Source of the DNA: an uncultured Chloroflexota bacterium
GTDB taxonomy: Bacteria > Chloroflexota > Anaerolineae > Anaerolineales > Anaerolineaceae
Direction: 5' to 3'
Length of the DNA stretch: 64,000 nucleotides
NCBI GenBank assembly: GCA_902774215.1
Contig: CACYHU010000014.1
Location: 1-64,000 of the forward strand
The notes below the pieces were generated by a model. It saw nothing but the letters and a program-made list of their open reading frames with translations, ran no database searches and was not told the DNA's origin. Numbering within the stretch: the first letter of the stretch is position 1; every line of letters begins with the position of its first letter. This document shows, piece by piece, positions 26,455 to 34,895 of this stretch. The position numbers and the translations under genes were made by a program.

Positions 26455-27614
26455 TATTGTCTCAGGTTCATCAGCTTCGGCAGCGGATCGCCGAGAAGCG
26501 GACGGACCCATTCTTTGTATGCTTCGGTAACACCGTTCCCTTCGGCGTTGATGAATTCATCCGGCATTTTCCGTTCGGTCAGCATCACATCTCTGATATC
26601 TGCCAGGAAGGTCTCACTGGCATACGGTTCATTTGAGAGCCGGCGGATAGCCACCATTTTTGCGGTCTCACCCGCGATCGCGGCACGGGCCGCTTCCCGT
26701 CCGCATGCTTCCGCTTCTTCCCGGTCGATCCTGCTCTGCCAGTGGACAGAGGCACGGCCCAGCAGCCCCGGTTTTTCCGAACGGGCCTTGTAGTGAAGTT
26801 TGCGGGTGATGAGCTGGGCCAGATGGGAGGAGACATCGCCGAAATAGGTGGAGCGTCCGAATTTGAAGATCGGTTCGACGATCGGAGTGCCGTCTTTGTA
26901 ATGCAGCCCTTCGCTGGCGACGACGACACCGCAGCCTTTTTTATCGATCAGCTTCTGTACATCCCGCAGAAAGGCCTCTTCGTCAAAATTCCGTTCCGGC
27001 AGGTAGATCAGGTCCGGACCGTGACCGTAACTGTCGGAGGCCAGAGCGGATGCGGCAGTTACCCAGCCGGCATTTCTGCCCAGTGCTTCACATACGACCA
27101 CATGGATAGGCAGACCGTCCACGTCGCAGCAGAGCTCCGCGACAGAACCCGCCATATAGCGGGCGGCACTGGCAAAGCCGGGAGCGTGATCTGTGATCGC
27201 GAGGTCATTATCCATCGTCTTCGGGATACCGATCACGCGGATATCCGTACCTTCGCAGCGCTGCTGCAGCTTTCCGCAGGTATCCATGGTGCCGTTTCCG
27301 CCGTTCATGAGGACGTAACGGATCCCGTATTTTTTCAGGATGCTGACCATCATTTCATATTCAGGGGTTTCCAGCGCGTCCCGGGAAGATCCGATGGCGG
27401 ATGCCGGGCTGGTGAGCAGCCCTTTCAGCTCATCAGCCGAAAGATCCGTCACATCCCGCAGATGCTCCTTCATCAGGCCGCCGGTGCCGCCGATGGCGCA
27501 GTAAACGCGGTTCGCTTCCGGACTGTCCTGCGCTTCCCGGATAGCTCCGTATAAAGAGGCGTTGATGACAGCCGTCGGCCCGCCTCCGTGTATGATTACC
27601 AGATTCCTGTCCAT
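26454..27614 (-). CDS. 6-phosphofructokinase family enzyme (paralogue 2)
   Basis: A 386-residue PfkA-superfamily enzyme, clearly paralogous to the one at 16889-18043 over its full length (shared GGxPTAVINASLYGA, TSPASAIGSSRDALE, GGNGTMDT, PKTMDNDL, ALGRNAGW). In this operon, with pgi, aldolase and triosephosphate isomerase, fructose 6-phosphate is the expected substrate. Gly after GGN suggests ATP, Lys before TMDND suggests PPi, so the donor is unresolved; a PPi enzyme would be reversible. A purine-rich GGGGGAGAAAAGGG precedes the ATG. The TSUP permease gene ends 22 bp upstream. Confidence 0.92.
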   Translation of the reverse strand: MDRNLVIIHGGGPTAVINASLYGAIREAQDSPEANRVYCAIGGTGGLMKEHLRDVTDLSADELKGLLTSPASAIGSSRDALETPEYEMMVSILKKYGIRYVLMNGGNGTMDTCGKLQQRCEGTDIRVIGIPKTMDNDLAITDHAPGFASAARYMAGSVAELCCDVDGLPIHVVVCEALGRNAGWVTAASALASDSYGHGPDLIYLPERNFDEEAFLRDVQKLIDKKGCGVVVASEGLHYKDGTPIVEPIFKFGRSTYFGDVSSHLAQLITRKLHYKARSEKPGLLGRASVHWQSRIDREEAEACGREAARAAIAGETAKMVAIRRLSNEPYASETFLADIRDVMLTERKMPDEFINAEGNGVTEAYKEWVRPLLGDPLPKLMNLRQ

Positions 27615-27636
27615 TTCCCTTTTCTCCCCCTTTCGA

Positions 27637-28416
27637 TCAGGAAAGCATTCTGACTGTATTGTAAATACATATGCCCAGGATCACTATTAGCAATCCGATA
27701 AACAGCTTGTCTGTCACTTCCGATGACAGTTTTTTATGCAGACGGGCGGAGATGAAACCGCCCAAAGCGCCTGCACTGACCATCGCTGCGAGATTTCCCC
27801 ATTCAAACTCCGGAACAGTACCGGTGATGACCGTCATAAGCAGACTGGCGATCTGGCTGAGCAGAATGATCAGTATCGAGTTGACCGCCGCCTGCTTGGT
27901 GTTCATCGAGAAGAAATAATAAAGAACAGCCAGATTCATCGGACCGCCTCCGATCCCGAGAAAAGAAGAACAGACCCCGAGAAAGAGGCCGATCAGAACA
28001 GGCACGATCACGCCGGTGACGTTGCGGGTCGTGATGCGCTCTTTATATATAACATAGAGGAGCGTTCCCAGCACCAGTATAAAAAGTACGATCGACTGGA
28101 CAGCGCCGACGACCCGGTCATTGCCGACAGCCGCTTTCAGTGCGGAAAACATATATTTTCCCGCAATACCGCCCGCGGCCGCGCCGATCCCCAGCGGAAT
28201 GCTGCGGTTCGTGTCCAGTTCGCCGCCTTTGCGGTTCTTCCAGACATTGATGCAGGCCATTGCCAGCACAGTCAGCCCGGACAGAAAAGAGACAGTCGAA
28301 ACGGACATGATGCCGATGGCGTCCAGCAGCGGTTTGATGATCACGCCGCCGCCGATGCCGCAGATGCCGCCGATCGTACTCGCTGCCAGACAAATCAGGA
28401 ATACCAGAATGATCAT
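27637..28416 (-). CDS. TSUP (TauE/SafE) family permease
   Basis: A 259-residue membrane protein of about eight helices. The duplicated TSUP signature is present in both halves: CGIGGGVIIKPLL (~19-31) and LGIGGGPMNLAVL (~153-165). Characterised relatives move sulfite, sulfoacetate or other organic anions across the inner membrane. AGGAGG lies about 6 nt before the ATG. The gene lies inside a glycolytic operon between PFK and a LarA-like racemase, where a carboxylate or sulfonate exporter for the pathway end-product would make sense; the substrate is not readable from sequence. Confidence 0.88.
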   Translation of the reverse strand: MIILVFLICLAASTIGGICGIGGGVIIKPLLDAIGIMSVSTVSFLSGLTVLAMACINVWKNRKGGELDTNRSIPLGIGAAAGGIAGKYMFSALKAAVGNDRVVGAVQSIVLFILVLGTLLYVIYKERITTRNVTGVIVPVLIGLFLGVCSSFLGIGGGPMNLAVLYYFFSMNTKQAAVNSILIILLSQIASLLMTVITGTVPEFEWGNLAAMVSAGALGGFISARLHKKLSSEVTDKLFIGLLIVILGICIYNTVRMLS

Positions 28417-28443
28417 GAGTCCTCCTCTTTGTCAGCGGTTCCC

Positions 28444-28484
28444 AGCTGACAGATGACTGCAGCCGGGAACAGGTATCTGTCAGC
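28444..28484. repeat. Inverted repeat after the LarA-like gene
   Basis: Perfect 11-bp arms AGCTGACAGAT and ATCTGTCAGCT around a 19-bp loop, overlapping the stop of the LarA-like gene. No T run, so possibly an mRNA processing or stability element. Confidence 0.5.
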
Positions 28485-29980
28485 TAACATCCGCAGGGAT
28501 GGGCCGGTGCGTTATCCCTGTAATGGCTGTTCTGTTCCGGGTCCTTCATGCACAGATGGACCGCGGCCGTGGTGAAGGTCTTCGGCAGAGCCAGAATGTT
28601 CGGATCATTGCCGACGAACTTGCGTTTCGCGTCTTCCAGTGCTTCTTCAAAGGTGGCGCGGGTCTTGAGCCCCATGCCGCGGGCGATGCCCGGTTCGCGG
28701 GCGCCGACGATGTAGATCGCGCTGGTGTGCATTTCCGCCAGATGTCCGCAGCTCATCATGCTGAAGCCGTGGAACGGGTGAAAAGCGTTGGCGAAGCGGT
28801 ACTTGCGTATATATTCCTGGTTGGTCGCGAAATATTCGCCGTAGCGATTCATATCCGGCAGGATCTGCATGTAATCATGCTGGAACATTTCGTATAGTTC
28901 AGGAAGGTACGGCCAGCGTTCCTCATGGAACCAGCCGTCACAGATGGAAGAGACAATGAAAACACAGTGGTCGGAAAGAATGCGCTTGTGGCGGATCACC
29001 TGCGCGGAGAGCGCCTGCATCATCTGGATGGGGTTGGTGCCCATGCCGGCGCCGTAGTGGAAGTTGGTGGGCATGCCGAAAACGACCACATCATATTTCT
29101 TTTCCGCCCAGTGGACGTATGTGCGCTTGTCCGCGGTCTTCCAGCTGACCGGCTGCATTTCCTTTGCCCAGCCGGAGTTGATCTCGATCTGACGGGATTT
29201 GGTATCCAGCACCGCGTCGCAGCAGAAGAATTTTTTGCCCATCTTTTCTTCCATCCACATGCCCTGCTGGTCAAATTTGTCGCGCATCAGGCTGTTGGTG
29301 CTGACGGGGACGAAATCCGGACGGTGCATGACCTGCGGAACGTGGTGGGCGGCAATGCTGCGCCAGTGGCTGATGCCGGTCGCGCAGTGCTTGTATCCGC
29401 CGGAGTAACCGCCGTAGGGATTGCCCTGGGTGTGGCCGATAAGGATAGCAACATCAGCGTCAAATACATATTTGTTCATGAGCACATGGTCGCCCTGAGG
29501 AGTGAACCCCAGATCTACCAGATGCTCATAATCTTCGCTGTCATGGCTGGTGATCTGTCCGGTGTACCAGAATTCATTGAAGAGCTCGTCCCCCAGGATC
29601 TGTTTTGCCTCGTTCATCGGGGTGCGGGGGTGGAGACCGTTGGAGAAGAGCATCAGGATGTCTTCCTTTTTGATGCCCGCGGCATACAGCTCATCCAGAC
29701 AGGCGCGGATCGCTACCTTGCGGTGGCTGGTTGGCTGGCATCCGCCTTTAACGATGTCCGGAATAACGAAAACGACGTTTTTTTTGCCTTTAACATGTTC
29801 GGCAAGCGGTTCCATCCCGATGGGATTCCGTAATGATTCAAGTGTCGCCTGATAAAGACTGTCCCAGTCCTGCGGCAGGCACTGCGGATCCGGAACGGTT
29901 TCTCCCGGAATAAATACGTCGGTGGTATCGGGTAAATTTGCGGACATAAATCCGTGACCATATTCAAACTGAAGGTTCAT
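28484..29980 (-). CDS. LarA-like nickel-pincer racemase/epimerase (DUF2088)
   Basis: A 498-residue LarA-superfamily protein. LarA enzymes use a nickel-pincer nucleotide bound to a Lys to racemise or epimerise 2-hydroxyacids. Seen here: FSNGLHPRTPMNEAK (His equivalent to LarA H108), IGHTQGNPYGGYSGGYKHCATG (His and the cofactor-binding Lys), and a C-terminal ARGMGLKTRATFEEAL. The tail ends in CGC. It is longer than lactate racemase (~425) and belongs to a divergent branch, so lactate may not be the substrate. AAGGAG precedes the ATG. It lies inside a glycolytic operon between TSUP and triosephosphate isomerase. The cofactor synthesis genes larB, larC and larE are not in the window. Confidence 0.82.
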   Translation of the reverse strand: MNLQFEYGHGFMSANLPDTTDVFIPGETVPDPQCLPQDWDSLYQATLESLRNPIGMEPLAEHVKGKKNVVFVIPDIVKGGCQPTSHRKVAIRACLDELYAAGIKKEDILMLFSNGLHPRTPMNEAKQILGDELFNEFWYTGQITSHDSEDYEHLVDLGFTPQGDHVLMNKYVFDADVAILIGHTQGNPYGGYSGGYKHCATGISHWRSIAAHHVPQVMHRPDFVPVSTNSLMRDKFDQQGMWMEEKMGKKFFCCDAVLDTKSRQIEINSGWAKEMQPVSWKTADKRTYVHWAEKKYDVVVFGMPTNFHYGAGMGTNPIQMMQALSAQVIRHKRILSDHCVFIVSSICDGWFHEERWPYLPELYEMFQHDYMQILPDMNRYGEYFATNQEYIRKYRFANAFHPFHGFSMMSCGHLAEMHTSAIYIVGAREPGIARGMGLKTRATFEEALEDAKRKFVGNDPNILALPKTFTTAAVHLCMKDPEQNSHYRDNAPAHPCGC

Positions 29981-30013
29981 GACACTTTCTCCTTAGTATT
30001 TCGTTTTAGTCTT

Positions 30014-30047
30014 CTGATCACTGACCACCGGCCACTGATCACTGATT
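30014..30047. repeat. Short tandem repeat CTGATCACTGACCAC
   Basis: Imperfect units similar to 26426-26454, in another gap of the same operon; they reach the last codons of the triosephosphate isomerase gene. Confidence 0.5.
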
Positions 30048-30875
30048 CTCCATATAAATACGGATGATTTCCAGATATTCTTCCGGATAGAAGCCGATCT
30101 CACCCTGGAAGCGGGTCAGCGCGATCAGCCCCCCGTCGATTTCGGGGATCGATGCCAGCATGGCTGCGTTGTCCTTTTTCAGCCCGCCGCCGTAGACCAC
30201 AGGCATCCCGTTTGTTTTCTCTTTGATGAATTGAGCGATCGGAGCGATGACATCGGCTCCCGGGGGCGTTTTTCCCGGACCGATGGCCCAGATTGGTTCG
30301 TAGGCGATGATGACTTTGGAGGTATCGATGCCGTCAAGGCCGATGGTCAGCTGTTCGGAAAGAACATCCTGCCAGCGATCCCGCTCTTCGGCTTTTTCGC
30401 CGATGCAGTAGGTCACGGTCATTCCCTGAGCGGCGGCGCATTGAATTTCTTTGTTCAGCAGACGGTTCACAGCCGCGGTATCAGTCACTCCCGCTTCCTG
30501 CAGGACGCCCAGCTTATCAGCCCGTTCTTCACAGTGGCCGATGATCGTACTGGTCACGCCCAATGCCTTCATGGAGGCAGCCGGGCGGTTGGTGGTGTAG
30601 GCTCCAAAGTTAACGCCCGGAGCAACATCCGCACGGTAGACACTCTGGCAGCCGACTTCGATCATGCTGTCATTTCCCGCAGCCTGTGCGGCCGGAATGA
30701 TATGAGCTTCCGGAAAATACATCGGGAAACGGGCTTTGCCGCGGTACTGCTCCAATTCGTCTTTTGTATTGGAGACTATGGTCTGAGCCCAGACATTTCC
30801 TTCAGCCAGGCGGTTCACGCCGCCCATCCGTACAGGAACATCAAATCGTTTCAGGTTCAGGCAAAGATGTTTCAT
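30039..30875 (-). CDS. Triosephosphate isomerase, divergent
   Basis: A 278-residue TIM-barrel enzyme interconverting DHAP and glyceraldehyde 3-phosphate. Catalytic His is in IIGHCEERA (the usual form is IIGHSERR) and Glu in AYEPIWAIG; the flexible loop is IGPGKTPPG where IGTGKTAT is usual, and YGGGLKKDNAAML replaces YGGSV. The N-terminal Lys of N-x-K is kept (NLKRF). These changes put it in a divergent branch, also called TpiA-like, often found in sugar operons beside the housekeeping copy. Its ATG overlaps the aldolase stop (TAATG), so it is translationally coupled and would process aldolase products. Confidence 0.88.
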   Translation of the reverse strand: MKHLCLNLKRFDVPVRMGGVNRLAEGNVWAQTIVSNTKDELEQYRGKARFPMYFPEAHIIPAAQAAGNDSMIEVGCQSVYRADVAPGVNFGAYTTNRPAASMKALGVTSTIIGHCEERADKLGVLQEAGVTDTAAVNRLLNKEIQCAAAQGMTVTYCIGEKAEERDRWQDVLSEQLTIGLDGIDTSKVIIAYEPIWAIGPGKTPPGADVIAPIAQFIKEKTNGMPVVYGGGLKKDNAAMLASIPEIDGGLIALTRFQGEIGFYPEEYLEIIRIYMENQ

Positions 30876-32029
30876 TAAAACTCCCCTTTCTTATAGCGCT
30901 CAGCCATTTGTTCGAGCGTGCACGGCTTGATCAGGTGGCTTTTGCGATAGCTGCCGAACTGGACCAGTAACGGAGCGATGGACTCCATCACGCCGTCTTT
31001 CATGCAGTCAACGACCAGCTTCACGTCTGCATCCGGGATCACGCCGGTGATGACAGTGTCCATGATGCTATTCAGATAATTCCGCGGGTCGAAATTCTTC
31101 GGTTTTGCCCGCATATCCTCCCAGATCTGACCGATGGAAGGGCTCTTCTGCAGTTCCGGATGTTCGGTGAAGAGCACCAGCAGGTTCCGGGTGCAGGCGA
31201 GGCGGATGTCGGTATCCACATTGATCTTGTTGATCCCGACGCGGGAGACATCGGCCAGCTGGTTTACATCGATCCCGCTGGCGTTTTCCAGATTTCCGCC
31301 CAGAGCGTTGATCTGTTCCACATATTCCTGCGGAACGGTGGAGGAACCGTGGCTGACAAGGAAACCTTTGATGCCTTCATGCATCATGCATTCCTTGGTG
31401 GCGATGGCGATCTCCCGGCGGATCTTCACATCTCTGCCTTTAGCCGCCCCGTGAGAGGTCCCGTAGCTGATGGCCAGCGCGTCGCAGCCGGTCTTTTTGA
31501 AGAAGTCGACCGCCTGCATCGGGTTCGTATAGGTACTGGACGCGGAGAAGACATGATCTTCCACACCCGCAAGAACACCGAGCTCACCTTCAACGGAAAC
31601 ACCGTAGGGATGAGCATATTTTACCACTTCGCGGGTCAGTTCCACGTTTTCTTCATAGGGGAGACTGCTGCCGTCGATCATTACGGAGGTATATCCGCCG
31701 TCGATGCAGGCTTTGACGCTTTCCACTGTTTTCCCATGGTCCAGGTGCAGCGCTACCGGAATCGGGCTGTTTTCAGCACAGGCTTTTACCGCGTCGCCGA
31801 TCGCTTTGGCTCCCTTGCGTTTTTCCTCGATGCCCGCGTGCATAAAGTCCGGAGCTCCGCCCATATAAGCGTTGGATGCTTCGGCACCCTGCAGGATGGC
31901 GCCGGAATGGAGCAGTTCGTGGATCCGCACTGCGGCTTCGATCTGTCCGTAACTGTTCATGTTGAAAGCCCCCTGACCGTAATGATAGGTGTCAGCGGCT
32001 TCAAGGATGGATCTCATCGGAACTAACAT
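30875..32029 (-). CDS. Class II fructose-bisphosphate aldolase, paralogue 2
   Basis: A 384-residue zinc aldolase, longer than KbaY types because of a ~90-residue C-terminal extension. Active-site motifs: LHLDHGKT (~93), VEGELGVLAGVED (~145), SYGTSHGAAKG (~189), LVSHGSSTVP (~226), NKINVDTDIR. It should split fructose 1,6-bisphosphate made by the PFK of the operon. The ATG follows AGAGG. The GH3 gene ends 26 bp upstream and triosephosphate isomerase follows with a one-base overlap. It is not closely similar to paralogue 1 (19423-20277), which supports different substrates for the two loci. Confidence 0.93.
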   Translation of the reverse strand: MLVPMRSILEAADTYHYGQGAFNMNSYGQIEAAVRIHELLHSGAILQGAEASNAYMGGAPDFMHAGIEEKRKGAKAIGDAVKACAENSPIPVALHLDHGKTVESVKACIDGGYTSVMIDGSSLPYEENVELTREVVKYAHPYGVSVEGELGVLAGVEDHVFSASSTYTNPMQAVDFFKKTGCDALAISYGTSHGAAKGRDVKIRREIAIATKECMMHEGIKGFLVSHGSSTVPQEYVEQINALGGNLENASGIDVNQLADVSRVGINKINVDTDIRLACTRNLLVLFTEHPELQKSPSIGQIWEDMRAKPKNFDPRNYLNSIMDTVITGVIPDADVKLVVDCMKDGVMESIAPLLVQFGSYRKSHLIKPCTLEQMAERYKKGEF

Positions 32030-32054
32030 ATCTTTTACCTCTTCTGTGGATTGT

Positions 32055-34514
32055 TTATTTAATTTCTGCTTTGCAGGTGTAGCTGCGTTTTCCCATCAGG
32101 TCAACAGGAGCTCCTGAGAGCGTGATGTGCTTTTCATCAATTATATCAGCGGAGCTGACACCCAGCTTCAGTTCAGCATTGCCGGGTTCGACACCGTAGA
32201 CCATATCTTCGTTGTAATAACCGAGACCCGCTGCTTCCACATGAAATGTCAGGGTCTTACTTTCTCCTGCATCCAGATGAACGCGCTTGAAGGCGATCAG
32301 CTGCATGTTGGGTCGGATCACATGGGCATTTGAGAAGTGGTAGTAAAGCTGGATAACTTCGTCACCCTCCCGGTCACCGGTGTTTTTCACGGTGCAGGAC
32401 ACATCGATCCCGCCATCTGTAGGCAGTGTATCGGATGAAAGGTTCATCGGACTGACTTCAAAACTGGTGTAGCTGAGGCCGTGCCCGAAGGGGAAGAGCG
32501 GTTTATTGGTATCGTCCACATAACCACCGGAGAAGATCAGGCTGGCAGTTTCATCGCTGCCGCCGGAATATCCGGAACCGGTGCGGTGATTGTAGACGAT
32601 CGGCAGCTGTCCGATGTGGTGCGGGACGGTGAAGGGCAGATGTCCTCCGGGATTGGTTGTCCCGTCAAGAACGTCGGTAATTACCAGTCCTGCTTCCGGA
32701 CCGGGCATGAATGCCTGGACCATGGCTGAAACATTTTCCGCAGCCCAGGGGATCGCAAAGACGCCCGGACCGTACAGGACCAGCACAACAGGTTTGCCTG
32801 TTTGAACGACCGCTTCCAGAAGCTGCTGCTGTACACCTGGGAGGGTCAGATTGGAGCGGTCTTTGCCTTCACCGCCGGTCACGTTGACCCAGCCGCAGTT
32901 GCCGCCCATAGCCATGATGACGACGTCGGAACCTTCAGCTGCTTTGACAGCTTCCGCGAATCCGTCGGTGCTTTCGCCGATAATATCGCAGCCCTGTGCA
33001 TAGTTCACTTCGAAACGGTCTGCAAGGACTTCTTTCAGGCTGCGGGAGCCCATCTTTTTGAGCAGCGTCGGTAGATCACTGAGCTTTGCCCGGTCTTCAT
33101 CCTTGAAGAGGGCCAGCATGGAAGCGAACATGTTGGAACCGGCCTTCGGTTTGTTCTCTTTGTTATCTTTGGCGGCTGCGGCTTCATCGGCGATCCCGTT
33201 GAAGGTCACGGAAGCATCATCTGCTGCTCCTGCCACCATCATTTCAATATAGGCAGGATAGGTATAACCGCTGATGGGGTAGCGCATGTTGTCGGCATGC
33301 GGACCGATCACGGCCAGCTTCACGCCTTTCTTCAGCGGCAGGATGCCGTCATTTTTCAGGAGGGTGATGGATTTTTCTGCGATCTTCCGGCTGAGCGCCG
33401 CCTTCTTTTCATTCGTCATGGCTTCACGGACTTTGTCGACATCCACATAGGGATTTTCGAACAGGCCGTATTCAAATTTGATGGTCAGGATGCGGCGGAC
33501 GGATTCATCGAGAAGCGCTTCGTCCAGTTCACCCGAGCGGACATAATCCGGCAGCTGCCGGTAGGCACCGCCCACCGGGATCTCCGTGTCCAGTCCGCCC
33601 TTCTTCGCCAGCAGTCCCGCTTCCTTATAGGTGGGGGCGATGTGGAAATAGTTGTACATCTTCATGATCCCGGCGCCGTCGGAGGTCAGCATGCCGCGGA
33701 ACTTCATGGTATCGCGGAGCAGGGTACGGGCATATTTTTTGTTTGCACCGATGCACATGCCGTCCACTTCCCCGTAGTTAGCCATCATGCCGGAAACGTC
33801 GGCTTCGTTGGCTGCCGCTTCAAAGGGAGTTGCGAAGGTTTCATACATTTCGCGGTCGTTGATGCGGCTCACAGCGCAGTTCAGGCCGCCCTGGCTTTCG
33901 GCATAACCGAGAAAATGTTTGGCGATGCAGGCCGGACCGTTCAGTTTGTCACCCTGCATACCTTTAATATAGCTAATACCCATCTGGCTGGTGAGGTAGG
34001 GATCCTCACCATAGGTCTCATAAGTGCGGCCCCAGCGGGGATCACGGGAAACATCGATTACGGGACTCATGGCGCTGTTGATGCCGACCGCGCGGGATTC
34101 CTGCCCGATCACGGCAGCCATTTCTTCCGCCAGTTCCGGTTCCCAGGTGCAGCCGACGTTGATCTGCGCCGGGAAGAGGGTGCCTTCCGCACCGGGATAA
34201 CCGCAGAGGTTCTCCGCCTGCAGAGCCACCGGGATCCCGAGCCTGGTCTCTTCAACAAAATAGTGCTGCAGCTTGTTGCTTATCTCCGCGATCTGGACCG
34301 GGTCAACGATACCGGCCATTGAATACTGGGTAAAACGGCCGTGCCCGTCAGGATATTTTTCCCTGAGTAATTCAAGAGATACTTCTCCGTCTTTCATAAA
34401 GCCGGCGGGAAGATCGCCGCAGAGCTGTGCCGCTTTTTCTTCAAGAGTCATGCGGCTGAGAAGATCCTCAACGCGCTCGGATACCGGTTTGCTGCTGTCC
34501 TTGTAGAGTTCCAT
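32055..34514 (-). CDS. Glycoside hydrolase family 3 beta-glycosidase, cytoplasmic
   Basis: An 819-residue GH3 enzyme that removes terminal beta-linked sugars, most often glucose or xylose. Order: barrel (~20-340) with DPRWGRTYETYGEDPYL, KHFLGYAESQGG and the nucleophile Asp in MLTSDGAG; alpha/beta sandwich (~380-650) with LLKNDGILPLK and VIMAMGGNCGWVNVTGGEGKDRSNL; C-terminal fibronectin III-like domain (~700-800). No signal peptide, so it acts on imported oligosaccharides. The ATG at 34514 follows AAGGAAA. First gene of the glycolytic operon, divergent from a Dpp-type importer that I infer supplies its substrate. Confidence 0.93.
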   Translation of the reverse strand: MELYKDSSKPVSERVEDLLSRMTLEEKAAQLCGDLPAGFMKDGEVSLELLREKYPDGHGRFTQYSMAGIVDPVQIAEISNKLQHYFVEETRLGIPVALQAENLCGYPGAEGTLFPAQINVGCTWEPELAEEMAAVIGQESRAVGINSAMSPVIDVSRDPRWGRTYETYGEDPYLTSQMGISYIKGMQGDKLNGPACIAKHFLGYAESQGGLNCAVSRINDREMYETFATPFEAAANEADVSGMMANYGEVDGMCIGANKKYARTLLRDTMKFRGMLTSDGAGIMKMYNYFHIAPTYKEAGLLAKKGGLDTEIPVGGAYRQLPDYVRSGELDEALLDESVRRILTIKFEYGLFENPYVDVDKVREAMTNEKKAALSRKIAEKSITLLKNDGILPLKKGVKLAVIGPHADNMRYPISGYTYPAYIEMMVAGAADDASVTFNGIADEAAAAKDNKENKPKAGSNMFASMLALFKDEDRAKLSDLPTLLKKMGSRSLKEVLADRFEVNYAQGCDIIGESTDGFAEAVKAAEGSDVVIMAMGGNCGWVNVTGGEGKDRSNLTLPGVQQQLLEAVVQTGKPVVLVLYGPGVFAIPWAAENVSAMVQAFMPGPEAGLVITDVLDGTTNPGGHLPFTVPHHIGQLPIVYNHRTGSGYSGGSDETASLIFSGGYVDDTNKPLFPFGHGLSYTSFEVSPMNLSSDTLPTDGGIDVSCTVKNTGDREGDEVIQLYYHFSNAHVIRPNMQLIAFKRVHLDAGESKTLTFHVEAAGLGYYNEDMVYGVEPGNAELKLGVSSADIIDEKHITLSGAPVDLMGKRSYTCKAEIK

Positions 34515-34563
34515 GCAGATATTTCCTTTCCTTTTCAAAAATAAAAATGATAATGTCTATTAG

Positions 34564-34584
34564 TTTATTTATTTGATAAATAAA
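34564..34584. promoter_or_regulatory. Perfect inverted repeat at the GH3 promoter
   Basis: Arms TTTATTTAT and ATAAATAAA with a 3-nt centre, overlapping the downstream edge of the GH3 -10 box. AT-rich palindromes of this type are typical operators of ROK regulators, and one is encoded at 40621. Confidence 0.55.
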
Positions 34585-34610
34585 ATACCAGAAAAGTTAT
34601 GATTTGTCAA
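34582..34610 (-). promoter_or_regulatory. Promoter of the GH3-glycolysis operon
   Basis: Minus-strand TTGACA, 17-bp spacer, TATTTT, about 70 bp before the GH3 ATG. Confidence 0.6.
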
Positions 34611-34814
34611 TAAGAAAAATACCGGATCGGGAAAATTCATTACATTTCCGTGGAAGAAACCGGAGCCCGGAATTCAGTTTATATAAATATGAAAGTGAAA
34701 TAAGCTCGGATTACGCGTAAATACAGTATTTCTGAAGCGAAAACGGATACCGCGGTTCAGTCGGAATATCAAAAAAATTGTCATAATTTTGTCATTGAGT
34801 TTTCAAAAAATCTA

Positions 34815-34842
34815 TTGACAAACAGAAAAAATCTGGTAATAT
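34815..34842 (+). promoter_or_regulatory. Promoter of the first Dpp-type importer operon
   Basis: TTGACA, 16-bp spacer, TAATAT; the binding-protein ATG is at 34896. The rest of the 34515-34895 gap is AT-rich with no gene. Confidence 0.7.
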
Positions 34843-34860
34843 TTAATTCAATGAATAAAT
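34842..34860. promoter_or_regulatory. Candidate operator TTTAATTCAATGAATAAAT
   Basis: Imperfect palindrome directly after the -10 box. Similar sequences lie at 40400-40417 (upstream of the ROK gene) and 46002-46020 (upstream of the Ssu-type operon). Confidence 0.45.
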
Positions 34861-34895
34861 CAAACGTTCATATCATACAGAAGGAGAAAATGATC

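Noticed and set aside
33297..34322. 341-codon plus-strand frame over the GH3 gene
   Set aside because: Shadow of an intact GH3 enzyme on the other strand.
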